64,000 bases of DNA from an uncultured Caldilineaceae bacterium (GTDB lineage Bacteria > Chloroflexota > Anaerolineae > Caldilineales > Caldilineaceae): NCBI GenBank assembly GCA_958295915.1, contig OY282381.1:1138722-1202721 (forward strand). The letters run 5' to 3'. A program made the translations under genes and the position numbers. The notes under the pieces are model-generated. The model had not been told where the DNA came from. It ran no database searches and saw nothing but the letters and a program-made list of their open reading frames with translations. Position 1 is the first letter of the stretch. The number at the start of each line of letters is the position of its first letter. This document shows positions 15,515-24,950 of this stretch, in pieces.

Positions 15515-17326
15515 TCAGTCAGGTACACTGCGCTCCTTCAGATTGTGTAGGCGGGCGTGAGCGCGAATGACCGACAGGAACACATCGCCCATCTGCTCCA
15601 GTTTCACTGCGCCCACACCCGATATGCGAGATAGGCTATCGTGGCTTTGTGGCATGTAGTATGCCATCTGCTGAAGCGTCGCATCGCTGAAGACAACGTA
15701 GGGCGGCACGCTTCTCTCAGAGGCTATCTGGCTTCTCAGAACGCGCAGATTCCCGAAAAGCGCCGGGTCATAGTCAAGAGCCGCACGGCCGGAAACTGTC
15801 ACCGTCTCTTCCTCGCGCTTGAGCCTCGTGAAGGTCAACGTCTCACGGTTTTTGAGGAAGCTCCATCCTGCTTCTGTTACGCCCAGGGTCGCGTACTGCC
15901 GGCTGGTCTTATAGAGAAGGCCCCTGGCAATCAGCAGTCCCGCGATCTCCTTGATGTCGCTGTCGGAGAAGTCGTTGACGATGCCGTAAACGCTGAGTTT
16001 GTCGTGTCCAAGCTCCCGTATGCGTCTGATGTCAGCGCCCCGCAGCACCCCGCTTATGTGGCTTACGCCGAACCGCTCGCCCGTGCGGATTACCGCCGAC
16101 AGTATCTTCTGAGCGATTATTGTGGCGTCAAACTCCTCCCTGGGCGTAAGACAGATATCGCATCCGCCGCAGTTTTCCTTGTCCCACTCTTCGCCAAAGT
16201 AGCGTAAGATGTATCTTCTCCTGCACTCCTGAAGCTCGCAGAACTCGATGACCCGCTCCAGCTTTTCCTGGGCGTTGCGACGTTCTGTTTCGTCCTCAAT
16301 CTTGTTTATGAAAAACTCCTGCTTCCTCTTGTCACCGTAGGAGTAGAACAGGACGCACTCGCCGGGCAGTCCATCGCGTCCGGCGCGGCCCGTCTCTTGG
16401 TAGTAACCCTCCAGCGACTTGGGCAGGTCGTAATGAACAAGCAGGCGTATGTTGGACTTGTCTATACCCATGCCAAAGGCGATGGTCGCCACGATGATGG
16501 AAACCTGGTCGCGTATGAACCGCTCCTGCGTCTCACGTCGCGTGTCGTTGTCGAGACCGGCATGGTAGGGCCGCGCGTTGAAGCCTTCGTCGCACAGGCG
16601 CGCTGCCAAATCATCGCTGCCCTTGCGGGAAAAGCAATATATGATGGCAGATTCGTCCCTGTGCCTTTGAAGCAGCCCCACGAGCGCATTAAAGGCGTTT
16701 CGCTTGGGCAGCACGCTATAGCGGAGGTTGGCGCGGTTGAAACTGGCTATGAACCGCTGCGGCTCATTCAGATGCAGCAGTTCAACAATGTCCCGGCGCA
16801 CCCGCGCGGTGGCCGTGGCAGTCAGCGCCAGAAAGGGCACGCCCGACAGGCTACGCCGCAAGCCGCCGAGGTTGCGGTAGTCGGGACGGAAGTCGTGCCC
16901 CCACTCGGAGATGCAATGCGCCTCGTCCACAGCCACAAGACTGACCTTGAGCCTGGCAAGAAAATTTTGGAAGCCCGGCAGCGCCAGCCTTTCCGGGGCG
17001 ATGTACAGAATTTTGAGAGCGCCCCGCTGCGCCTGTGCCTGAATGCGACTGATTTCGGCGTATGACAGCGTGCTGTTGATGAACTCCGCCGCGATGCCGT
17101 TGGACTTCAGCGCGTCCACCTGGTCTTTCATCAGCGCAATCAGCGGCGAGACCACCAGCGTAAGCCCATCGAACCGCAGCGCGGGCAGCTGATAGCACAG
17201 CGACTTGCCCCCGCCCGTAGGCATGAGAACCAGCGCATCCCTCCGCTTCAGGACGCTGGAGATTATCTCTTCCTGAAGCGGCAGGAAATCGTCATAGCCG
17301 AAGTGTTTTTTGAGAAGATCGCGCAT
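15515..17326 (-). CDS. recQ: ATP-dependent DNA helicase RecQ
   Basis: A 603-residue 3'-5' DNA helicase of the RecQ family. The Walker A region is MPTGGGKSLCYQLPAL and the DEAH box is VAVDEAHCISEWGHDFRPDY. The helicase C domain has ETGRAGRDGLPG. The RQC zinc site has four Cys in CRRRYILRYF then CGGCDIC, and an HRDC-like domain (DPALFGNLRVLRSQIASE) follows. It acts in recombination and replication-fork repair. The start MRDLLKKHFGYDDF was chosen because family members begin there; a TTG 16 codons upstream is also open. A TGA ends it just before an in-frame HTH_40 domain (see 15170-15493). Confidence 0.92.
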   Translation of the reverse strand: MRDLLKKHFGYDDFLPLQEEIISSVLKRRDALVLMPTGGGKSLCYQLPALRFDGLTLVVSPLIALMKDQVDALKSNGIAAEFINSTLSYAEISRIQAQAQRGALKILYIAPERLALPGFQNFLARLKVSLVAVDEAHCISEWGHDFRPDYRNLGGLRRSLSGVPFLALTATATARVRRDIVELLHLNEPQRFIASFNRANLRYSVLPKRNAFNALVGLLQRHRDESAIIYCFSRKGSDDLAARLCDEGFNARPYHAGLDNDTRRETQERFIRDQVSIIVATIAFGMGIDKSNIRLLVHYDLPKSLEGYYQETGRAGRDGLPGECVLFYSYGDKRKQEFFINKIEDETERRNAQEKLERVIEFCELQECRRRYILRYFGEEWDKENCGGCDICLTPREEFDATIIAQKILSAVIRTGERFGVSHISGVLRGADIRRIRELGHDKLSVYGIVNDFSDSDIKEIAGLLIARGLLYKTSRQYATLGVTEAGWSFLKNRETLTFTRLKREEETVTVSGRAALDYDPALFGNLRVLRSQIASERSVPPYVVFSDATLQQMAYYMPQSHDSLSRISGVGAVKLEQMGDVFLSVIRAHARLHNLKERSVPD

Positions 17327-17398
17327 GGCGGTATGATAGTCTGTCCACAGATTGCGAGCAAAAAGCATCGACAATGTTGTCGAAGAAAAACCATACGC

Positions 17399-18430
17399 CT
17401 ACGCCCACGGCTTGAGCAACACCTTGGCGCACTGCCCGCTGGCCTGCACCTCCCAGGCATCGGCCACCTGCGCCAACGGGAAGCGATGGGTAATGAATTT
17501 GTTGAGTTTGGCGTCATTGGCCGCGATCACGCGCAGGATTTGGGGAATGTCGGCCATATTGTAGTGCCAGGATCCATGCAGGCTCAGCCCTTTGCGCAGC
17601 AGATCGACACTGGCTTTGATCGGCGTCTCATCCTGGCCGGATTCGCCGACGAAGCTGACTGTGCCTTTGCGACGGGTGGCGTCGATGCAAAAACGATGGG
17701 CGGCGGGCACGCCGGAACAATCGATGCTGTGATCCACGCCGCGTCCGTCTCTGGTGAGATCCAAGGCCTGTTGCAGCGCGTCTTCATCCGTCGGGTCGAC
17801 GACCGCGCTTGCGCCCAACTCGAGGGCTTTGGCGGCCCGATATCTGTTGGTATCCACACCGACCACCCGCGCGCCGCGATGGGCGCCGTTCATGACGCCG
17901 CCGAGACCCACCGGCCCCAAACCGGTGATGAGCAACGTATCGTCCGCGCCCACCCTGACCCGCTGCATGGCGCCGAATGTCGGCCCGAGACCGCAGCAGG
18001 CCATCGACGCGTGATCATAGGACATCCCCTCAGGAATCGGCGCCAACACCCAATCCTGTTTGATCATATACTGGGCCATGGTTGCCAATCCATCTCGGTT
18101 GCCAAATACGGCTTGCGTGGCCGCCGCATCCTGGCAGTGGATATATTCGCCATCCAGACAGAGTTCGCATTGGCCGCAAGGGGTCTGGGGCATCACCACC
18201 ACGCGATCGCCGACCTGCACCCGGCACGGTTGCGCCACTTCGACGACTTCGCCGGCCGCTTCGTGGCCCAGATAGGGCGCTTCCTTGCCGGCGCCGGTGA
18301 CGTATACCTTGTATTCCGTGCACAGGGGCGCCGTATGAATTTTAACGACGACCCAATTTTCTTTGGCTTTGAGATCGGGCGCGTCGACAACGCCGCCCTG
18401 CCGTTTGCCTGTTATCACAGCTTTCTTCAT
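17399..18430 (-). CDS. Zinc-dependent alcohol dehydrogenase family protein
   Basis: A 343-residue medium-chain dehydrogenase/reductase. GHEAAGEVVEVA provides the catalytic-zinc His-Glu pair, and CGQCELCLDGEYIHC the four Cys of the structural zinc. LLITGLGPVGLGG is the NAD-binding motif. Likely a polyol or hydroxyacid dehydrogenase. It precedes by 74 bases nothing but recQ in convergent-free tandem, and it follows the enolase-superfamily gene 18505 in the same direction. The two may form a sugar-acid degradation unit in which the dehydratase makes a keto-deoxy acid and this enzyme handles a related oxidation; that pairing is inference. Confidence 0.85.
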   Translation of the reverse strand: MKKAVITGKRQGGVVDAPDLKAKENWVVVKIHTAPLCTEYKVYVTGAGKEAPYLGHEAAGEVVEVAQPCRVQVGDRVVVMPQTPCGQCELCLDGEYIHCQDAAATQAVFGNRDGLATMAQYMIKQDWVLAPIPEGMSYDHASMACCGLGPTFGAMQRVRVGADDTLLITGLGPVGLGGVMNGAHRGARVVGVDTNRYRAAKALELGASAVVDPTDEDALQQALDLTRDGRGVDHSIDCSGVPAAHRFCIDATRRKGTVSFVGESGQDETPIKASVDLLRKGLSLHGSWHYNMADIPQILRVIAANDAKLNKFITHRFPLAQVADAWEVQASGQCAKVLLKPWA

Positions 18431-18504
18431 AACTTTACCCCTTCCATCGTGACGGTTGCTCGATCCAGTCTATATCATTGCGAAACTCAGAGATACACGC
18501 TTTC

Positions 18505-19644
18505 TCACCAATTTGTAAACGAGCCGTCCCGCCGGCGCAGTTGCGGTATCTCTCGCATTTGGAGCGGTCGGCGGCGGGCTGCTTCCCTGTCGAACTCGAT
18601 GCCCAGGCCGGGCAGGTCTGTCGGCAGCATATAGCCGTCCTCCCACCGGGGTTGCAGGGGCACGACATCTGTCAGTGTATCGCCGGGTTTGCGCGGTTGC
18701 TCCTGGACGCCAAAGTTGGATGTAGCCAGATTTATCTGCAGGCAGGCTGCGGATGAGACCGGCCCCAGCGGGTTATGCACTGCCAATTTGATATAGTGGG
18801 TCTCGCACCAACCGGCGATCTTGCGGGCTTCGCTGAAGCCGCCGGCAATGCACAGATCGACGCGGGCATAGTCGATCCATTCCTCCTCGATCAACGGGCG
18901 AAACTCCCACTTGGACGAAAACTGCTCGCCCGCGGCCAGAGGAACATGGGTACGCGGGCGCAACGTCTTAAATGAATCCGGATTTTCGCAGCGCAGAGGA
19001 TCTTCAATGAAGAAGGGCGCAAACTGCTCTACTTCCCGACAGAGCCAGAGGACGTCCGGCAGATCCAATCGGGTGTGAACATCAAAGCAGATGTCGATCT
19101 CCTCTCCGACCGCCTCGCGCACGGCCTGAAATTGGCGGATGGCTGTGCGCACTGCCTCGCGGGGTTCCAGTAGCTGGCCGTCCTGGGGTAGCCCCCAGCG
19201 CACGAACTTCCAGCCCTGCTCCTTTGTCTCCAGGCAACTCTCGACAAGCGGCTCAACTTCCATGGCATGGCTGTGATTGTGAGGATAACAGACGACTTTG
19301 TCCCGCACCCTCCCACCAAGCAGTTCATAAATCGGTACCCCCAGAGCCTTGCCTTTGATGTCCCACAGGGCGATGTCGATGGCAGAGATGGCCGAGCTCA
19401 GCACACGCTGAGCCGGAAAAAAGCCGCCCCGGAATAGCGCTTGCCAGATGTGCTCGATTCGGAACGGATCCTGGCCCACAAGCGCCTCCTTGAAATGCTG
19501 CATGGCGCCGATTACCGCCTGTTCCCGGCTGGTCAAACCGGCCTCACCCACCCCGTAGATACCCTCATCGGTATCCACGACCACGAAGAGAAAGTTGCGA
19601 TGGCCAGCCCAAACCGGGTAGACGGTAATATCAGTGATTTTCAT
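18505..19644 (-). CDS. Mandelate racemase/muconate lactonizing family dehydratase (enolase superfamily)
   Basis: A 379-residue enolase-superfamily enzyme from ATG 19644 (MKITDITVYPVW); TGAGGAGCG stands 5 bases before it. Metal ligands are seen in CFDVHTR (Asp), FIEDPL (Glu) and LAAGEQF (Glu); KLAVHNPLGP carries the general-base His typical of sugar-acid dehydratases such as galactonate or mannonate dehydratase. It would remove water from an aldonic acid to give a 2-keto-3-deoxy acid. The downstream zinc dehydrogenase is in the same orientation, 74 bases away. Exact substrate unknown. Confidence 0.85.
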   Translation of the reverse strand: MKITDITVYPVWAGHRNFLFVVVDTDEGIYGVGEAGLTSREQAVIGAMQHFKEALVGQDPFRIEHIWQALFRGGFFPAQRVLSSAISAIDIALWDIKGKALGVPIYELLGGRVRDKVVCYPHNHSHAMEVEPLVESCLETKEQGWKFVRWGLPQDGQLLEPREAVRTAIRQFQAVREAVGEEIDICFDVHTRLDLPDVLWLCREVEQFAPFFIEDPLRCENPDSFKTLRPRTHVPLAAGEQFSSKWEFRPLIEEEWIDYARVDLCIAGGFSEARKIAGWCETHYIKLAVHNPLGPVSSAACLQINLATSNFGVQEQPRKPGDTLTDVVPLQPRWEDGYMLPTDLPGLGIEFDREAARRRPLQMREIPQLRRRDGSFTNW

Positions 19645-19995
19645 TGAACGCTCCTCAGAGATGTCGGTTGTGACGAAATGGAGGGTGAAAAACAGAAGGC
19701 CAGACAGTGTAGGCACGCCGCCGCTAGCCCCCTCCAAAGCCTACCCGTAAGTGACGATCTGCGCAAGCCGATTGCCTACAGAACGGTTGGAAAGCTGCCA
19801 ATGCAAAATCAGGATTATCTGGATTTACAGGAATCAAGGCAGGATATATCCTGTATCTTCCTGTCGATCCTTACATCCTGATCGAATTTGTTCGCTGATC
19901 TTCTTCAGCCCAGCCATCTTTGTTGCAGATCGGACCAGGATTCCGTATGATGGCTCAAGATACAAACCCAACATTCGACATTGCGGAGGATTTCG
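19645..19995. other. Divergent intergenic region
   Basis: This 351-base gap separates the minus-strand enolase gene and the plus-strand ADH gene, so promoters for both must lie here. I see no convincing gene. It contains one copy of the CCTGTA-type dispersed repeat (19831-19892) and GGAGG at the right end, just before the ADH start. Confidence 0.6.
19831..19892. repeat. Dispersed CCTG-rich repeat, intergenic copy
   Basis: GGATTTACAGGAATCAAGGC then AGGATATATCCTG and ATCCTGATCGAATTT. The left part is identical to a block inside the methyltransferase gene (33035-33066). Confidence 0.8.
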
Positions 19996-21051
19996 ATGCA
20001 AGCGCTCGTCTGGACTGCGCCGGAAAAAATGGAGATGCAAGAACAGCCGGATCCCGCGCCGGCTGCCAATGAAGTTGTGATCGGCGTCGCCTATGCCGGC
20101 ATTTGCGGCTCGGAGCTAAGCGGCTATCTGGGCCACAACGCCCTGCGGACGCCGCCGCTGGTGATGGGGCACGAGTTTGCCGGTGAGATCGTGGCGTTGG
20201 GCCGCGATGTGACCGGCTTCAACGTCGGCGATGCGGTGACAGTCAATCCGCTCACCTACTGCGGACAATGTCGCGCCTGCCACATGGGACTGACCCAACT
20301 CTGCCCAGAGCGGCGCCTGGTGGGCGCCCACCGCCCTGGCGCCTTCGCCGAATACGTCAGCATCCCGGCCTTTCTCACCCACAAACTACCGCCAGGGATG
20401 TCCCTGCGCATCGGCGCGTTAACCGAACCGGTGGGGGTGGGGGTACGCATCGGCAGGTTGGCCGGTGACGTGGCCGGCGAGTCGGCGCTGGTCATCGGCG
20501 CTGGACCGATCGGCCTTCTGGCCTTGCAGGCCCTGAAACTGGCCGGCGCCGAGCGGGTCTTCATCACCGATCTCGACCCGGAGCGGTTGGCGATGGGCGC
20601 TGAGTTAGGCGGCATCATCATTTCACCCTCTGCCCCAACCTCCGGCTTCGACGCAACCGACCAGGATGCCGACGTGGTGGAGATCGTGAAGGAGGCCACT
20701 GCCGGCGATGGGGTGGCCGTCTCCATCGACGCAGTGGGTACGGGCGGCACCCGCAGCCAGTGCGTGGCTGCCACCCGCAACGCGGGGACGCTCATCCTCT
20801 CCGGCCTGCACGAAGAGACCAGCCCCATGCCGGCTGCGTCCATCATCCGCCAGGAGCTGACCGTACGCGGCAGCTTCGCCTACGGGGTCGCGGACTTCAT
20901 GCAAGGTCTGGAACAGCTCCACGCCGGCAACTACCGCCTGGATCCGTGGGTCGTCGAAGCCCCTCTCGCGGAAGGCGGCCAGTGGTTCCATCGCCTCGTC
21001 CACAGCCCTGGCAACGTCTCGAAGGTGCTGCTGGCGCCGGGAAAGGCGTGA
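19996..21051 (+). CDS. Zinc-binding alcohol dehydrogenase (butanediol/threonine dehydrogenase-like)
   Basis: A 351-residue medium-chain dehydrogenase. GICGSELSGYLGHN holds the first catalytic-zinc Cys, GHEFAGEIVALG the His-Glu pair, and CGQCRACHMGLTQLC the structural zinc. The nucleotide motif is ALVIGAGPIGLLAL. ATG 19996 is chosen over TTG 19981 because GGAGG lies 7 bases upstream. It precedes the GH2 glycosidase gene on the same strand by 80 bases and may be co-transcribed, consistent with oxidation of a sugar or polyol released by the glycosidase. Substrate is inference only. Confidence 0.85.
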   Translation: MQALVWTAPEKMEMQEQPDPAPAANEVVIGVAYAGICGSELSGYLGHNALRTPPLVMGHEFAGEIVALGRDVTGFNVGDAVTVNPLTYCGQCRACHMGLTQLCPERRLVGAHRPGAFAEYVSIPAFLTHKLPPGMSLRIGALTEPVGVGVRIGRLAGDVAGESALVIGAGPIGLLALQALKLAGAERVFITDLDPERLAMGAELGGIIISPSAPTSGFDATDQDADVVEIVKEATAGDGVAVSIDAVGTGGTRSQCVAATRNAGTLILSGLHEETSPMPAASIIRQELTVRGSFAYGVADFMQGLEQLHAGNYRLDPWVVEAPLAEGGQWFHRLVHSPGNVSKVLLAPGKA

Positions 21052-21079
21052 GGAACTGAAGGAAAGAAAAGGCTATATG

Positions 21080-21101
21080 GCGCGCCACTGTAGGGCGCGA
21101 C
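21080..21101. repeat. 22-bp palindromic repeat, copy 1
   Basis: CGCGCC and GGCGCG arms around ACTGTAG, with identical flanks in four copies (21080, 32402, 38183, 57058). This one lies between the ADH and GH2 genes. Confidence 0.85.
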
Positions 21102-21131
21102 ACACGATGGGCAACACCTTGGAGGCTTCCT

Positions 21132-22916
21132 ATGTCCATGCCCCGCCCCGAGTACCCGCGGCCGCAGTTTGTGCGCCAGGACTGGCTGTGCCTCAACGGC
21201 CCATGGCAGTTTGAGATCGATCAGGGCGACAGCGGCTTGGAAAGGGGTCTGCTGGCACGCGCGCTAACCGGGCGCATCACCGTGCCCTTCTGCGTAGAGT
21301 CACAGCTCTCCGGCGTGGAAAACCACGACTTTCTGGAAGCCGTTTGGTACCGGCGGGAGGTGAAAATTCCCAGCGAATGGGCCGGACGGCGTGTGCTGCT
21401 TCACTTTCAGGCAGTGGATTATGACGCCACTGTGTGGATAAATGGCCGGGAAGTTGGCCGACATCGGGGCGGATTCAGCCCCTTCACCTGTGATTTAGAT
21501 GGTGTGGCCGCGCCGGGAGATAGCGTTTCAATCGTCGTGCGCGCCAGAGACAACTGCCGAGATCCCCAGCCGCGAGGCAAACAGGCCCAGTCTTTCGGGC
21601 CGCGGGGCGCCATCTACGTACGCACCACGGGCATCTGGCAGAGTGTGTGGATGGAGCCGGCGCCGGCCGTGCATCTGCGCCGACCCCGGCTAACGCCGGA
21701 TGTGGCCAACAGCGCCATACGCCTGGAGCAGCCGCTCAGCAACAACCGGCCAGGCCTGCGTCTGCAAGCCCAACTGCTCGACAGCGCCGGCGTCGTCGTT
21801 CAGGCCGAATGTTCCGCAGAGTACGACCTGACCCCCCGCTTGGATCTGGTGATTCCGCCAGAACGCCGCCGCCTCTGGTCTGACGAGGACCCGCATCTGT
21901 ACGATGTGACGCTCCGTCTGGTGGATGCCAATGGCGCAGTGGTGGACGAAGCCCGCAGCTACGCCGGCCTGCGCAGTGTCGCCATCGACGGGAAAGCCAT
22001 CACCCTGAACGGTCAGCCAGTATTTCAGCGGCTGGTCCTGGATCAGGGTTACTACCCGGATGGCATTATGACCGCGCCCAGCGATGAAGCTCTCTGTCAG
22101 GACATCGAACTGAGCATGGCAGCCGGTTTCAACGGCGCGCGCTTGCACCAGAAGGTCTTCGAGGAGCGCTTTCTCTATCACGCCGACCGCTTAGGGTATC
22201 TGCTGTGGGGAGAGTTCGGCGATTGGGGCTGCCGGGGCTATGGCGCGCCAGAAGAGCATCAACAGCCGACAGCTTCGTACATCACCGAATGGTTGGAGGT
22301 GCTGGCCCGGGACTATTCCCATCCGTCGATCATCGGCTGGTGTCCCCTCAACGAAACCAGGCAGCCTCTGCACGACCGCATCACAACGCTGGATGCAGTC
22401 ACGCGCGGGATGTTTCTGGCGACGAAAGCGATGGATACCACCCGCCCGGTGCTGGACGCCTCCGGTTACTCCCACCGGGCGCCGGAAGCCGATGTCTACG
22501 ATTGTCATGACTATACACAAGACCCCGACACCTTTGCCGCGCATCACGGTCAGGTGGCCGCGGGAAACCCATACTACAACGGACGGGACGGGGAGATCTG
22601 GTCGCTCCCCTACCGGGGACAGCCGTTCTTCGTCAGTGAGTTCGGGGGTATCTGGTGGAACCCGGACGTGAAAGCGGGGGAAGATTCCTGGGGCTACGGC
22701 GAACGGCCACAGTCAATCGAAGAGTTCTACGAGCGCTTTACGCGGCTCTGTGCCATCCTTCTGGACGATCCGGCCCATTTCGGCTATTGCTACACACAAT
22801 TGACCGACATCTACCAGGAGCAGAACGGCATCTACCGCTTCGACCGCTCGTTGAAGTTCGATATGGAACGCATTCGGGCGGCGCAACAGAAGCCGGCGGC
22901 CATCGAGAGAAACTGA
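21132..22916 (+). CDS. Glycoside hydrolase family 2 (beta-galactosidase/glucuronidase type)
   Basis: A 594-residue cytoplasmic glycosidase with no signal peptide. Residues about 15-180 form the sugar-binding jelly roll (LNGPWQFEID, VWINGREVGRH GGFSPF, TTGIWQSVW), 185-285 the immunoglobulin-like domain, and 290-590 the TIM barrel. The acid/base is Glu408 in WCPLNETRQP, and the nucleophile is Glu503 in FFVSEFGG. At under 600 residues it is the short GH2 form typical of Chloroflexota and Bacteroidota. Substrate specificity (galactoside, glucuronide or mannoside) is not decidable from motifs. A GGAGG-like site precedes the ATG. Confidence 0.9.
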   Translation: MSMPRPEYPRPQFVRQDWLCLNGPWQFEIDQGDSGLERGLLARALTGRITVPFCVESQLSGVENHDFLEAVWYRREVKIPSEWAGRRVLLHFQAVDYDATVWINGREVGRHRGGFSPFTCDLDGVAAPGDSVSIVVRARDNCRDPQPRGKQAQSFGPRGAIYVRTTGIWQSVWMEPAPAVHLRRPRLTPDVANSAIRLEQPLSNNRPGLRLQAQLLDSAGVVVQAECSAEYDLTPRLDLVIPPERRRLWSDEDPHLYDVTLRLVDANGAVVDEARSYAGLRSVAIDGKAITLNGQPVFQRLVLDQGYYPDGIMTAPSDEALCQDIELSMAAGFNGARLHQKVFEERFLYHADRLGYLLWGEFGDWGCRGYGAPEEHQQPTASYITEWLEVLARDYSHPSIIGWCPLNETRQPLHDRITTLDAVTRGMFLATKAMDTTRPVLDASGYSHRAPEADVYDCHDYTQDPDTFAAHHGQVAAGNPYYNGRDGEIWSLPYRGQPFFVSEFGGIWWNPDVKAGEDSWGYGERPQSIEEFYERFTRLCAILLDDPAHFGYCYTQLTDIYQEQNGIYRFDRSLKFDMERIRAAQQKPAAIERN

Positions 22917-23079
22917 TCCTCAGAGATTTCTGGCTTTACGCCTATGCAGAGTGAACGAACCGACCATACCTCGCTGACCTCGCGCCTCTCTGACCTTTGA
23001 TTCGCTTGATTTGTGTGATGGGGATAATGAACTGCCGTTATCACGGCAATCATAGCGACGGCTGTCTATTTGGTGTTGG

Positions 23080-23320
23080 CTATGTCGCGCCGTGTCGGCG
23101 CAGTATGTCGGCGATCTGCGGTTGGCGATTCTCCTTCGCCCAAGCCAGAGGGAGCCGGCCGGCGCGATCGGCGTGATTGGGGTCGGCGCCGTGACGGAGA
23201 AGAAACTCTACGGCGTCTACCTGATCCCTGCTGTACTGCCCAGTGCAAAGCTGTCTGTCCACTGGCATCCAGAGCATCTACGGCCACGCCATCGACCAGT
23301 AGCTGGCAAGACGCATCGCC
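23080..23320 (-). pseudogene. Ankyrin-repeat protein remnant, frameshifted
   Basis: Two overlapping frames together give a good ankyrin pair: VDALDASGQTALHWAVQQG in one frame, then QVDAVEFLLRHGADPNHAD and AGRLPLAWAKENRQPQIADI in another, ending RRHGAT and stop. The frames switch near 23225. The 5' part of the gene is missing and is replaced by the hairpin repeat at 23331-23428. The whole 22917-23543 gap between the GH2 gene and the monooxygenase gene holds only this remnant and the repeat. The protein is surely non-functional unless the shift is a sequencing error. Confidence 0.6.
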
Positions 23321-23330
23321 GATGCAACGA

Positions 23331-23428
23331 TGAAAAAACGCAATGTCACCAGGACGCGGAGACGCAAAGGAAAACCGGTACATTCCTGGCGACATTGCGG
23401 CTCCGCGCCTTTGCGTTGAATTCACCCC
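23331..23428. repeat. Dispersed long hairpin repeat, copy 2
   Basis: Contains CACCAGGACGCGGAGACGCA and, opposite, GGCTCCGCGCCTTTGCGTT. It shares AAAACCGGTACATTCCT with copy 1 at 13941. Confidence 0.8.
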
Positions 23429-23543
23429 GCAGTATCGCCATCTTTGCCATCGGCATCCGCGTCTTTGCCTTGTTCAATGAACTGTAGAAGATGGTTGTGA
23501 AACCCTGTCGCAGAGGAGTCAGCGCAGTGCCGCGAGATTCCGG

Positions 23544-24818
23544 TCAACCCCGGCCGGCAATCGCCGTTACGATATTGTCACCGTCCGCGGGGATCTGCGG
23601 CTGTTCGGCGAGTCCGGCTTTGGCCGCCAACACCGGGTAGGCGTCCATGGGGGGCACGCGCGCAACATGGGGTAAGGAGGGGATGCGTTGCATTGTCCGT
23701 TCAATACAGGAGGCCAGCGTGTCGGCTTTGCGTTGCTGATGGGCTTCGTGCCGCTCTTTGAAGGCCGGCATCACCTGCTCGGCGAACAGCTCCAACGACT
23801 CGCAGATATGCTCGTGGCGGTTGTTGCCCGCTTGCTGCACAAACACCACCTGATCCACGCCGGCGGCTTCCAGAGCCTCCAGATTTCTCCGCACCTGCTC
23901 CGGGCTGCCGATGCCGACGGTGGCTTCATAGTTCTCCGGTTTGTTGCGCTGAAAATCCTCCCAGAGGTCGAAATGGCCGGGCACGTGGCTGCCGGTGATA
24001 TAAAAATGGCTGAGCGCATAGCCGAAGAACTGAAAGTTGCGCGCGCCCCGCCGCACTGCCTCGCCGCTGTCCTCGTGGAGCATGAATCCGGCCACGATCG
24101 CAATGTTCGGGTTGACTGCCCTACCGATGGGGTCGCACTCCTGCCGGAACGTTTCGTAGTAGGTCTCCACCCAGTGAGAGGCGCTTTCCGGATCGATAAA
24201 GGCAAAGGTCAGCGCGCCCATCCCGTACCGGGCAGCGATTTTGATCGTCTCCCGGTTAGAGCATGCCAACCACAGGGGCGGATGGGGTTTTTGCAGAGGC
24301 TTTGGCACGACATTGCGCGCCGGCATGGCAAAACTCTGGCCTTGGAAGCCCGGATAGGGCTCCATCACCATCATTTTCGCCGCTTCCCGCACAGATTCTT
24401 CCCACATCAGATGCTTCCGCTCCGGGTCGATGCCGAAGCCTTCCAGTTCGTTGCGGCTACTTGAGGCGCCGGTGCCCCACTCCACACGGCCATCGCTGAT
24501 CAGATCCAGGGTGGCGATGCGTTCGGCCACCCGAGCCGGATGGTTGTAGTTGCTGGGCATCAGGACGATCCCATGGCCCAAACGAATCTGCTTGGTGCGC
24601 TGGCTGCACGCGGCCAGAAAGACCTCTGGCGCGGACGAGTGGGAGTACTCCTCCAGGAAATGATGCTCAACCTCCCAGGCGTAGTCGATGCCCAGCCGAT
24701 CGGCCAACTCGACCTGATCCAGCGCCTCTTTCAGCAGTCTGTGTTCGCTGTCCTCTGCCCAGGGCCGGGGCAGTTGATGTTCGTAAAAGATGCCGAATTG
24801 CAAGCGGAGCTCCTTCAC
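23544..24818 (-). CDS. LLM-class flavin-dependent oxidoreductase
   Basis: A 424-residue bacterial-luciferase-like monooxygenase. The N-terminus LRLQFGIFYEHQLPRPW and the segments VELADRLGIDYAWEVEHHF and RIATLDLISDGRVEWGTGAS match the flavin-binding TIM barrel of the family. It probably uses FMNH2 and O2 to oxidise an organic substrate; F420-type members exist and cannot be excluded. Its C-terminal 60 residues extend beyond the usual barrel. It is followed in the same direction (to the left) only by the ankyrin remnant, and is preceded by the lactonase gene, also minus strand, 132 bases away. Confidence 0.85.
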   Translation of the reverse strand: MKELRLQFGIFYEHQLPRPWAEDSEHRLLKEALDQVELADRLGIDYAWEVEHHFLEEYSHSSAPEVFLAACSQRTKQIRLGHGIVLMPSNYNHPARVAERIATLDLISDGRVEWGTGASSSRNELEGFGIDPERKHLMWEESVREAAKMMVMEPYPGFQGQSFAMPARNVVPKPLQKPHPPLWLACSNRETIKIAARYGMGALTFAFIDPESASHWVETYYETFRQECDPIGRAVNPNIAIVAGFMLHEDSGEAVRRGARNFQFFGYALSHFYITGSHVPGHFDLWEDFQRNKPENYEATVGIGSPEQVRRNLEALEAAGVDQVVFVQQAGNNRHEHICESLELFAEQVMPAFKERHEAHQQRKADTLASCIERTMQRIPSLPHVARVPPMDAYPVLAAKAGLAEQPQIPADGDNIVTAIAGRG

Positions 24819-24950
24819 GCCTCTCTGACCTTTGATGCGCTTATTTATGTGATGAGGATGATGAAGCAGTTATCACGACAATCGTACAAAGCAGATGAAT
24901 CTGTGGTCATAAATTTGGGGTCAGAGGCGCATTGCAACCATTTTCTGCCG

